The notes under the pieces were generated by a model. The model ran no database searches. It was given only the letters and a program-made list of their open reading frames with translations, and was not told the origin of the DNA. From positions 1-64,000 of the forward strand of contig NZ_JAGIKV010000013.1 of NCBI RefSeq assembly GCF_017874615.1: 64,000 nucleotides of DNA. Reading direction: 5' to 3'. Shown here piece by piece: positions 16,727 through 23,993 of the stretch (positions are counted from its first letter, which is position 1; every line of letters begins with the position of its first letter). Source of the stretch: Paenibacillus xylanexedens. GTDB taxonomy: Bacteria; Bacillota; Bacilli; Paenibacillales; Paenibacillaceae. Position numbers and translations under genes: made by a program.

Positions 16727-17932
16727 TTACTGAGAATTCAATACGATTCGGTGTGTATCACGTGCAATTACCAATTCTTCGTTAGTTGGCACAACGAGAA
16801 CTTCCACTTTGGAATTCGCTGTTGTGATCCGGCGTGGTTCGCCAGAACGAATGGCATTCAACGCTTCATCCAGTTCAACACCCAGATAAGTGAGCTGCTC
16901 ACATACTTTTTGACGAAGTACAACGGAATTCTCACCTACACCAGCCGTAAAGACGATCACATCTACACCGTTCATTGCAGCTGCATATGAGCCGATGTAT
17001 TTACGCAGACGGTATTCGTACATTTCAAAAGCAAGCGTGGAGTTGGCATCGCCATTCTCCATACCTTCCGTAATCTCACGCATGTCACTGCTGATTCCGG
17101 AGATCGCAAGCAATCCACTGTGTTTGTTCAACATGGAGTTCACTTCGCTTACGCTCAGTTCTTCCTTGTTCATTACATAAGGTACGATGGCTGGGTCAAG
17201 GTCACCAGAACGCGTTCCCATCATCAGTCCCTCAAGCGGAGTCATACCCATCGATGTATCAACGGATACGCCACCTTGAACTGCTGTTACACTACCGCCG
17301 TTACCCACGTGACAAGTGATGATTTTCAGATCCTCCACTGGACGATCCAGATATTCAGCAGCAGCCTTGCTTACGAAATCATGGGAAGTACCATGTGCGC
17401 CGTAGCGACGTACTTTATATTTTTTGTAAAGTACACGCGGAATAGCATACAGGTAAGCTTTTTCAGGCATCGTCTGATGGAACGCTGTATCAAAGACCAT
17501 AACTTGTGGCACACCAGGCATATTTAATTCAGCCGCACGAATACCCATCATTGCTGCAGGGTTATGAAGTGGAGCCAAGTCGAACAAACGACGAATTTCA
17601 GCTTTGGCAGCATCATCTACCAATGCAGATTCTTTAAATGCTTCACCACCGTGAACAACGCGGTGTCCAACAGCTTGAATTTCACTTACAGAATCCAGTA
17701 CACCATTTTCTTTGTGAGTCAAAATATCAATGACTTTACGGATCGCTGTTGTATGCTCCAGAATCTCACTAACTTCTGTAACATCCTCACGGCCTGTCGG
17801 TTTGTGTGTCAGAATGGAGGAATCCATTCCGATCCGTTCTACCAAACCTTTAGCCAGTACAGATTCGTCAGTCATATTATACAGTTGATATTTGAGCGAG
17901 GAACTCCCCGCATTAATTACGAGTACTTTCAC
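16727..17932 (-). CDS. ackA: Acetate kinase
   Basis: Reversible phosphorylation of acetate by ATP, used to make ATP from acetyl phosphate in overflow metabolism. The 401 residues show the ASKHA signatures LVINAGSSSLKYQLY, HVGNGGSVTAV, DTSMGMTPLEGLMMGTRSGD and FTAGVGENS, with usual length. It begins with GTG, overlapping the stop of the upstream hydroxyacyl-CoA dehydrogenase by 4 bases; AAGG in that gene's last codons can serve as binding site. Phosphotransacetylase is not in the window. Confidence 0.96.
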   Translation of the reverse strand: MKVLVINAGSSSLKYQLYNMTDESVLAKGLVERIGMDSSILTHKPTGREDVTEVSEILEHTTAIRKVIDILTHKENGVLDSVSEIQAVGHRVVHGGEAFKESALVDDAAKAEIRRLFDLAPLHNPAAMMGIRAAELNMPGVPQVMVFDTAFHQTMPEKAYLYAIPRVLYKKYKVRRYGAHGTSHDFVSKAAAEYLDRPVEDLKIITCHVGNGGSVTAVQGGVSVDTSMGMTPLEGLMMGTRSGDLDPAIVPYVMNKEELSVSEVNSMLNKHSGLLAISGISSDMREITEGMENGDANSTLAFEMYEYRLRKYIGSYAAAMNGVDVIVFTAGVGENSVVLRQKVCEQLTYLGVELDEALNAIRSGEPRRITTANSKVEVLVVPTNEELVIARDTHRIVLNSQ

Positions 17933-18801
17933 AGTCGGTCACCATCCTTGTCGTACTTGAAGAATCCTTCGCCTGTTTTGGCACCCAGGTGTCCTGCACG
18001 CACCATTTTCTTCAGGACTGTAGAAGGACGATATTTCAATTCTCCGAATTCACGGAACATTCTTTCGAGTGCAGCTTCAACAGAATCCAATCCGAAACGG
18101 TCAGCCATTTCGAGTGGTCCATGTTGGAAGTTGTATCCGATACGCATTGCATCATCGATATCTTCAGCAGATGCAACACCTTCTTGCAATACATGCAACG
18201 CTTCGTTAATCAGCAGGCAGATCAGACGGGAAGTTACGAATCCAGGGGATTCATAAATCATGACTCCTTTTTTGTCCGCTACTTCTTCAACAAAACGTCT
18301 GGTCTCTTCGAATGTTGTATCCGAAGTTTTCAGTCCACGAATAATCTCTACAAGATCAACCCGGGATACCGGGTGAATAAAGTGCATACCAATAACACGC
18401 TCTGGGTATTTGGTCGAGCTTGCAAGCTCGGTCAAACTCAGCGTGGATGTATTACTTGCCAGAATGACATTGCTTGGGCAAACTTGGTCCAGTTGGCTGA
18501 ATACTGCTTTTTTCGCATCCAGATCTTCTGAAATTGTCTCAATGACCATGTCGCAAGTTCCAAGTTCAGCTAAATGAGCTACCTTGGTAATACGGGAAAG
18601 AATCAATTTCTTCTCCGCTTTTGTAATCGCCCATTTCTCCAGTTGTTTATCCAGATTGGTTTCGATCATGTCATATGCATGATCCAGCTTTTGTGTTGTA
18701 TGCTCCACGAGAAGCACATCAAGTCCTTTGGCTGCGAGCATCTGGGAAATACCTTGTCCCATCGTTCCGCCGCCGACAACTCCTATTTTTTTGAAAAACA
18801 T
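17929..18801 (-). CDS. 3-hydroxybutyryl-CoA (3-hydroxyacyl-CoA) dehydrogenase
   Basis: An NAD(P)-dependent oxidoreductase interconverting 3-hydroxyacyl-CoA and 3-oxoacyl-CoA. The 290 residues match the short Hbd/MmgB type. The Rossmann motif GVVGGGTMGQGISQ is at the N-terminus, followed by the catalytic region ASNTSTLSLTEL and GMHFIHPVSRVDLVEI (catalytic His), the GFVTSRLI segment and a C-terminal domain ending GAKTGEGFFKYD. No thiolase or crotonase lies beside it. Its coupling to ackA suggests a role in short-chain acid or acetyl-CoA metabolism, but that is inference. Confidence 0.92.
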   Translation of the reverse strand: MFFKKIGVVGGGTMGQGISQMLAAKGLDVLLVEHTTQKLDHAYDMIETNLDKQLEKWAITKAEKKLILSRITKVAHLAELGTCDMVIETISEDLDAKKAVFSQLDQVCPSNVILASNTSTLSLTELASSTKYPERVIGMHFIHPVSRVDLVEIIRGLKTSDTTFEETRRFVEEVADKKGVMIYESPGFVTSRLICLLINEALHVLQEGVASAEDIDDAMRIGYNFQHGPLEMADRFGLDSVEAALERMFREFGELKYRPSTVLKKMVRAGHLGAKTGEGFFKYDKDGDRL

Positions 18802-18910
18802 GGTTCTGCTCCATCCTTTCGGTTCTCTATTTCTCTATTGTACCCTGTTCGCCGAAAATTACAAATTTCGACCCAACATATAATAATATCTTAGCACGAG
18901 TGAAATGTAA

Positions 18911-18944
18911 AAAAAAATAACCAGCATAAATAAATTATGCTGGT
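18911..18944 (-). terminator. Terminator overlapping the end of the FtsH-like gene
   Basis: Arms ACCAGCATAA (18944-18935) and TTATGCTGGT (18929-18920), read on the minus strand, are followed by TATTTTTTTTTAC. The 5' arm contains the last codons and the TAA stop of the protease gene. Confidence 0.9.
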
Positions 18945-20437
18945 AGAAGGGCACTGTCACGAAATTGACAACGAAATTGTTCGCCAGACAAAACTTCCTC
19001 ACGAATCAAGATGTCGAGTGAATTGTCGAAAATTGTCCGTTGCTCTTCAAGCAACTGCTTTGTCTGTTCCATCAGTTCTTGCAGAATTAATTTATTCTCT
19101 CGCATCAGTTCCTCGGTTGTGACCATATCCATGTTCACAATCCCAAGTGAAGTCAACCCCGAAGCCATCATCGTCTGCACAACATTGGTTGCCTGATCGA
19201 AGTCATTGCGTGACCCTGTGGAACGTCCACCGTAGTACATTTCCTCCGCAGCTGCTCCTCCGAGTGCAATCATAATCTGCTCTTCCAGGAAGCGCTTCGT
19301 ATAGAGGAACTGTTCCTGTTGCGGGTTATGACGTACATATCCCAGCGCCTGACCACGCGGACTAAGTGCCACCTGACTAACACTGCCTGGACGAACGAGT
19401 TCTGCCATAATGGCATGTCCCAATTCATGAATGGCGACCCTTTTCTTCTCTTCCACACTGGACTCACGGTCTGTCTTCTCACCCATCATGACTTTATCAA
19501 TAGCCAGGGACAGATGCCGCTGTTCGATGTTTAACAGCCCGTCTCGCATGGCGTATATTGCTGCTTCGTTCATCACACTTTCGAGCTGTGCACCGGAGAA
19601 ACCATACGATTCTTCAGCTGTCTTCTCCAGATTAACTTCCTTCATCAGAGGTTTATTCACCCCATGCAATTCCAGAATATGCTTTCTGCCCTTCTTGTCA
19701 GGCAAGTCCACTTGAATGTGGCGGTCAAAACGTCCCGGTCGCGTCAGGGCGCTATCCAGCATCTCTTTACGGTTTGTTGCAGCGATAACAAGGATTCTCG
19801 GCGTATCAGAAGAATAGATTCCATCCATCTCCGTCAGGAGCTGATTCAGAGTTTGATCATACTCACGCTGTTGACCACCCTCACGTTTCCCCCCGATGAC
19901 ATCGATTTCATCGATAAAGATAATAGCGTTTTCCTTATTTTCCTTGGTGGCACGGGTTCTCGCGTCCTTGAACAAATCCCGAATTCTGCTGGCACCCACA
20001 CCAACATACATTTCCACGAACTCACTACCCGATGCTGCTACAAAAATAGAATCGGTGTAATGGGCAGCAGCCTTGGCCATCAACGTTTTCCCTGTCCCTG
20101 GAGGGCCCGTCAGCAAAATCCCTTTTAACGGGCGAATCCCGAACTTCCGGATTTCTTCATGTTTGATGAGAAAGTCAAGCGCTTCACGCAATTCCTGCTT
20201 CGCACTGTCCTGTCCGCCAATTTCTTCAAAAGTAAGCTTGGAAGGTCCTTTTTTCTTCCGTTTACGTTCCTGTGCAGCGCCTACTGTAATCCCACCACGC
20301 ATTTGCATCATGAACAGCAAAGCTCCGACAAGCACCGCTGCAATCAGAATTGGAACAATATTAACACCAGTAAAAGCAAGGAAAATAATCAATACGGGAA
20401 AAAATCCGATGGCAACTTCTTTTGTCCACTTAGGCAT
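18935..20437 (-). CDS. FtsH-like AAA+ membrane zinc metalloprotease, short form
   Basis: A 500-residue protease related to FtsH. Two membrane helices (about 8-45) follow each other with hardly any residues between them, so the external domain of true FtsH is missing. The AAA module has Walker A GPPGTGKTLMAKAAA, Walker B AIIFIDEIDVIG and the SRH ATNRKEMLDSALTRPGRFDR. The M41 zinc site is HELGH near 335, with AAAEEMYYGG..GSRNDFDQAT downstream for the third ligand. It would extract and degrade membrane proteins. True FtsH is about 640-700 residues and is probably elsewhere. Its ATG overlaps the end of the upstream gene by 8 bases, which suggests that gene encodes a partner or adaptor. Confidence 0.9.
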   Translation of the reverse strand: MPKWTKEVAIGFFPVLIIFLAFTGVNIVPILIAAVLVGALLFMMQMRGGITVGAAQERKRKKKGPSKLTFEEIGGQDSAKQELREALDFLIKHEEIRKFGIRPLKGILLTGPPGTGKTLMAKAAAHYTDSIFVAASGSEFVEMYVGVGASRIRDLFKDARTRATKENKENAIIFIDEIDVIGGKREGGQQREYDQTLNQLLTEMDGIYSSDTPRILVIAATNRKEMLDSALTRPGRFDRHIQVDLPDKKGRKHILELHGVNKPLMKEVNLEKTAEESYGFSGAQLESVMNEAAIYAMRDGLLNIEQRHLSLAIDKVMMGEKTDRESSVEEKKRVAIHELGHAIMAELVRPGSVSQVALSPRGQALGYVRHNPQQEQFLYTKRFLEEQIMIALGGAAAEEMYYGGRSTGSRNDFDQATNVVQTMMASGLTSLGIVNMDMVTTEELMRENKLILQELMEQTKQLLEEQRTIFDNSLDILIREEVLSGEQFRCQFRDSALLPA

Positions 20438-20957
20438 TAGGCCACACTCCTATCTGACCGGGCACACGCGGCAGAATAATAAACTTGCTGGCATCTCCGT
20501 CTCTGAGACTGACATATACATTGTTGTCATCCATCGCTGTATTTACCTTAATTCCATTCGTCGCCATCTTTGACAACGTTGGTGTAATCTCGGTATATTG
20601 CTTGTTCTCCATCGCCTGAGCTACGGTAAACATCGCATCCCCCCACCAACTCTCCAGTGCTTCACTGGAATGATCCACAACATCCAACTTTAGTGATCGT
20701 GTTCCAATCAGGGTCTGTCCTTCTTTGTGAATATATTGTACCAGTCTGCCCAAATCAACATCAGGTTGCAGATCCAGTTTCAATTGTACGTCATTGCGGT
20801 TAATAGTTAATTGAACGTCATTGACTCCATCGTACTGGGTAACCATCTTTTCAATCGGATTCTGCACAGCCACCTGACGATATACAAACCAACCTCCAAA
20901 CAACACAACGGCTGAAATGACGGCAGTTAAAGCAATAGGCAATACTTTTAGCTTCAA
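20430..20957 (-). CDS. Membrane-anchored protein of unknown function, partner of the FtsH-like protease
   Basis: About 175 residues: one N-terminal membrane helix (LPIALTAVISAVVLFGGWFVY) and an exported or cytoplasmic soluble domain of about 145 residues that looks mostly beta (DVQLTINRNDVQLKLDLQP; NVYVSLRDGDASKFIILPR). I do not recognise the family. It is encoded just before, and overlaps by 8 bases, the short FtsH-like protease, so the two are probably made together, and it could supply the external domain that protease lacks. GGGAGGGG lies 8 bases before a TTG at 20957; the longer frame from 20987 places that site inside the coding sequence. Confidence 0.75.
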   Translation of the reverse strand: MKLKVLPIALTAVISAVVLFGGWFVYRQVAVQNPIEKMVTQYDGVNDVQLTINRNDVQLKLDLQPDVDLGRLVQYIHKEGQTLIGTRSLKLDVVDHSSEALESWWGDAMFTVAQAMENKQYTEITPTLSKMATNGIKVNTAMDDNNVYVSLRDGDASKFIILPRVPGQIGVWPNA

Positions 20958-21087
20958 GTGAATTACCCCTCCCAGATTTTGGCCCAACCTACTGGCTTAT
21001 TGGTATATACGAATATGTGCACATTGACTCCTGCGATAATTTCGACAGGTTTATTTGTTTTTGAATGTAACTTTGAGTACATATCTG

Positions 21088-21117
21088 AGTATATCACATC
21101 GTATATACAATTTCGAA
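21088..21117 (-). promoter_or_regulatory. Candidate promoter of the FtsH-like operon
   Basis: On the minus strand TTCGAA (21117-21112), an 18-base spacer and an extended -10 TGATATACT (21096-21088). It lies about 130 bases before the gene at 20957. The rest of 20958-21258 is AT-rich with no further recognised feature. Confidence 0.4.
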
Positions 21118-21177
21118 GGCGAAAATATGAATAAATTATTAATTTTAACTATTTAAATCAAATATGTTTACAGACAA

Positions 21178-21222
21178 CACAAAGAACCGGTTCAGTCGGA
21201 TATCCGTCTGCCGGTTCTTTCA
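21178..21222 (-). terminator. Terminator after the YpmB/TseB homologue
   Basis: Arms AAAGAACCGG (21181-21190) and CCGGTTCTTT (21211-21220) around 20 bases. Read on the minus strand it follows the stop at 21259, but the T-tract is short. Confidence 0.6.
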
Positions 21223-21258
21223 TTTCTTTAATTCTCTAGCTATGTCGCTCTATTTGTT

Positions 21259-21789
21259 CTAGCTGTTCGGGAGTGTGTAGACCAGGTCCACCTGTTCTCC
21301 ATTGCTAAAACGATAAAAGCGATAGTGGTTATGCGTACCGTCTTTATAATACACTTGCCACACATATATTCCATTCACAACTCCGGGCATGATTCGCTTA
21401 ATCTCGCCGGCAGGAACTTCAGAACTGAAGCGATTGCGTATCTGCGCTTCGGACATGCCATTCTGCAGCAGCTCACTGTGTACAGCGTTTGCACCCGTAG
21501 CAGGTTGATTGTTTGCGTCGAACTTAACCCAGACCATAACATCCTGGTTATCCTTGTTTTTGCCGGTCAGGGTCCAGTAGATGTTGTCAGAGCCTTCTTT
21601 GTCTCCCCAGATGTACTTACGCAATTCATCATAGGATGTAATGCCCAGTTGCTCCTGTGCTGCTTGTATGGCGAGCGCTTCTTCCTTGCGCTGGTCCTGC
21701 GTGACATGGACGTAATAACGCTGAAGTCCAAACAGAATCAGAACCAGTGCAAGCAGCGAAATCCATATCCACTTCTTTTTTTTCTTCAA
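21259..21789 (-). CDS. YpmB/TseB-like cell-wall-elongation-associated protein
   Basis: A 176-residue single-pass protein: a basic N-terminus, one membrane helix (IWISLLALVLILFGLQRYYV), then an extracellular region with two PepSY-like halves (YWTLTGKNKDNQDVMVWVKF; GIYVWQVYYKDGTHNHYRFY). Length, topology and its place near dinG, asnS and dnaD match B. subtilis YpmB (TseB), reported to influence PBP2A and cell-wall elongation. The start is TTG, with GGAAAGGAAG 8 bases upstream. Confidence 0.8.
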   Translation of the reverse strand: MKKKKKWIWISLLALVLILFGLQRYYVHVTQDQRKEEALAIQAAQEQLGITSYDELRKYIWGDKEGSDNIYWTLTGKNKDNQDVMVWVKFDANNQPATGANAVHSELLQNGMSEAQIRNRFSSEVPAGEIKRIMPGVVNGIYVWQVYYKDGTHNHYRFYRFSNGEQVDLVYTLPNS

Positions 21790-21826
21790 AAGCCGAACTT
21801 CCTTTCCCTATGATGCTGTCCTGCAA

Positions 21827-23134
21827 TTATCGAGCAAGCAGACCATCAAATGCCAATTGAGACTCACGCAAAATGCGCTCTTCATCCAGCGTCAGACATT
21901 CGCCATGTTTCACCACTTGTTTCCCATCCACCCATACGTGCTCAACATCTTTGGCAGAAGCCGAGTAGATTGTATGTGAGATCAGGTCTGTATGTGGATA
22001 GAAATGTGCCTGTTCAATGTCCAAGGCGATAAAGTCAGCCTTCATGCCGACCTGGAGTGCTCCGGTATTGTTCAAGAAGATGGATTTGGCACCGTATGAC
22101 GTTCCAAGTAATAACGCTTCGCCTGCTGGCACTGCCGTTGGGTCACCAGATACACCTTTGTGGATCAATGCAGCCAGTCTCATTTCCTCGAACATATCCA
22201 GGTTGTTGTTGCTTGCCGGTCCGTCTGTTCCGAGTGACACGGTAACTCCTGCTTTCAGCAACGCAGGTACCCGCGCAACACCGGAAGCGAGTTTCAGGTT
22301 ACTTCCCGGGTTATGGGATACAGCTACATCATGACGGGCCAGAATCTCAATCTCTTCGTCATTCAGATGCACCGCATGTGCAACCAGGGATGGACGGGAG
22401 AAAAAGCCCAGTTTCTCCAGATGTGCCACAGGACGCAGTCCATAATCAGCCACGTTCTGCTCGACTTCACGAAGCGTTTCAGACATATGTGTATGGAGAG
22501 GAAGGTTCAGGTCATTCGCGACCTGTACAAGCTTCTCTATGTAGTCAGGAGGACATGTATATGGGGCGTGTGGCGAGATTACGGTTGTAATTCTGCCATC
22601 TGCCTGTCCATTCCACTCACGCGCAAACGCAGCCGACTCCTCCAGCTTCCGCAATTGTTCTTCTTCCGAGCACAGCCCGATTACACCACGTGCCAGTGCT
22701 GCTCTAACGCCGGATTGCTCCACAACTTTGGCAACTTGATCCATGTGATCGTACATGTCCAGGAACGCTGTAGTTCCGCCTTTCAACATTTCAAGCACCG
22801 ATAACGAAGTTCCCCAATATACATCTTCTGAAGTCATTTTCGCTTCCATCGGCCACATTTTTTCCTGCAACCATACTTGCAATGCAAGATCGTCTCCGTG
22901 CCCTCTGAGCAACGACATCGCTGCATGACCATGCGTATTGATCAGACCCGGCAGGAAGAACAGTCCTTTTCCATCCACTTTGGTACTATTTTTGTCTCCA
23001 TCCGGCAATGTCTCACCAATATGCACAATCTTGTCATCCTCAACAACCATGTATCCTTGGACAACGTTCCATGTTGTGCCGCCTTCATTAACGGCAAATT
23101 TGCCGTTGTGAATTACCCATCTATTTGTTGTCAT
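21827..23134 (-). CDS. mtaD: 5-methylthioadenosine/S-adenosylhomocysteine deaminase
   Basis: A 435-residue amidohydrolase of the TrzN/AtzA-like MTA/SAH deaminase family. Metal and substrate motifs: HGHAAMSLLRG (HxH), HAPYTCPP, HTHMSETLREVEQN, AHAVHL, SHNPGSNLKLASG and GTDGPASNNNLDMFEEM. It would deaminate methylthioadenosine or adenosylhomocysteine to the inosine forms, linking it to the methionine-salvage genes at the left of the window. The ATG at 23134 overlaps the end of rex by 14 bases and agrees with family N-termini (MTTNRWVIHNGK); the longer frame from 23203 lies inside rex. Confidence 0.85.
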   Translation of the reverse strand: MTTNRWVIHNGKFAVNEGGTTWNVVQGYMVVEDDKIVHIGETLPDGDKNSTKVDGKGLFFLPGLINTHGHAAMSLLRGHGDDLALQVWLQEKMWPMEAKMTSEDVYWGTSLSVLEMLKGGTTAFLDMYDHMDQVAKVVEQSGVRAALARGVIGLCSEEEQLRKLEESAAFAREWNGQADGRITTVISPHAPYTCPPDYIEKLVQVANDLNLPLHTHMSETLREVEQNVADYGLRPVAHLEKLGFFSRPSLVAHAVHLNDEEIEILARHDVAVSHNPGSNLKLASGVARVPALLKAGVTVSLGTDGPASNNNLDMFEEMRLAALIHKGVSGDPTAVPAGEALLLGTSYGAKSIFLNNTGALQVGMKADFIALDIEQAHFYPHTDLISHTIYSASAKDVEHVWVDGKQVVKHGECLTLDEERILRESQLAFDGLLAR

Positions 23135-23774
23135 CTTCCTCGTCGTCCTTTCCAGTCTCCAAGTAATAGGCCAAACTAAGCAGATCCGTTGTAAAGTCAG
23201 CATGGTGAATGCGGATATGCGGCGGTGTTTTTAGAATGGTTGGTGCAAAATTAAGGATCGCTTCAATTCCTGATTCAATAAGCTGATCGGCTACATTTTG
23301 GGCTTCCGTATCCGGAACCGTGATAATGCCGATGCGAATGTTTTCCATTTTAACCGCTTCCGTCAATTCATCCATTGGTTTTACCGTCAAACTGTTGATT
23401 TGACTACCAATCTTCGGTCCATATGCATCAAATACAGCAACAATCTTCATGTTGTCTTTCAGATATGCGTTGTAGTTGGACAAGGCCTGTCCGAGGTTAC
23501 CCGCGCCTACCAGAGCTACATTAATTTGCTGATCAATTTTGAGAATGTGACGAATTTTCTCGATCAAATAGGATACATCATACCCGATCCCTTTACGACC
23601 AAAATCACCGAAGTAAGCCAGGTCTTTACGAATTTGTGCCGGATTCAGATCCAGCCTCTGTCCAAGCTCTTGAGAAGAAACAGTAGCCACCTCACGCTGA
23701 TGCAACTCGTTCAAATAACGCAAGTAAACAGGCAGACGTCTTACCACTGCTTCCGAAATTTTATCCGATTTCAT
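23121..23774 (-). CDS. rex: Redox-sensing transcriptional repressor Rex
   Basis: A 217-residue DNA-binding sensor of the NADH/NAD+ ratio that represses fermentation and respiratory genes when NADH is low. The N-terminal winged helix is VVRRLPVYLRYLNEL to LNPAQIRKDLAYFG, with a Rossmann NADH domain from VALVGAGNLGQALSNY. GGGGGAG precedes the ATG. mtaD overlaps its end. I found no clear Rex operator next to it. Confidence 0.95.
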   Translation of the reverse strand: MKSDKISEAVVRRLPVYLRYLNELHQREVATVSSQELGQRLDLNPAQIRKDLAYFGDFGRKGIGYDVSYLIEKIRHILKIDQQINVALVGAGNLGQALSNYNAYLKDNMKIVAVFDAYGPKIGSQINSLTVKPMDELTEAVKMENIRIGIITVPDTEAQNVADQLIESGIEAILNFAPTILKTPPHIRIHHADFTTDLLSLAYYLETGKDDEEDDNK

Positions 23775-23822
23775 TCTTGCTCCCCCTTACCAAGGCCACG
23801 ATAAAATAATAGATGAAAAGAT

Positions 23823-23875
23823 GAGCATTCTGTATAAAACTCAAAGATAAACGTGACATTTTATACAGAATGCTC
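23823..23875. repeat. Perfect 17-bp inverted repeat between dinG and rex
   Basis: GAGCATTCTGTATAAAA (23823-23839) is exactly complementary to 23859-23875, with a 19-base loop. It may be the dinG terminator read on the minus strand (downstream flank ATCTTTTCATC) or a cis element in the rex 5' region. It does not resemble a Rex operator. Confidence 0.75.
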
Positions 23876-23993
23876 CTTGTAATTTAGGTTATAAGTTCTT
23901 ACGTGCAACTGCTTTAATCGGATACGGAAATATCTAATAAAGTTTAACGCCAAACGATAGTGTCATGCAATGATATAACGAACAAAACAACCA

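Noticed and set aside
18935..20437. Calling the protease FtsH itself
   Set aside because: It lacks the external domain and is about 150 residues too short; it is better described as FtsH-like.
23775..23993. Rex operator near rex
   Set aside because: No TTGTGA-N6-TCACAA-like palindrome; the inverted repeat present has a different sequence.
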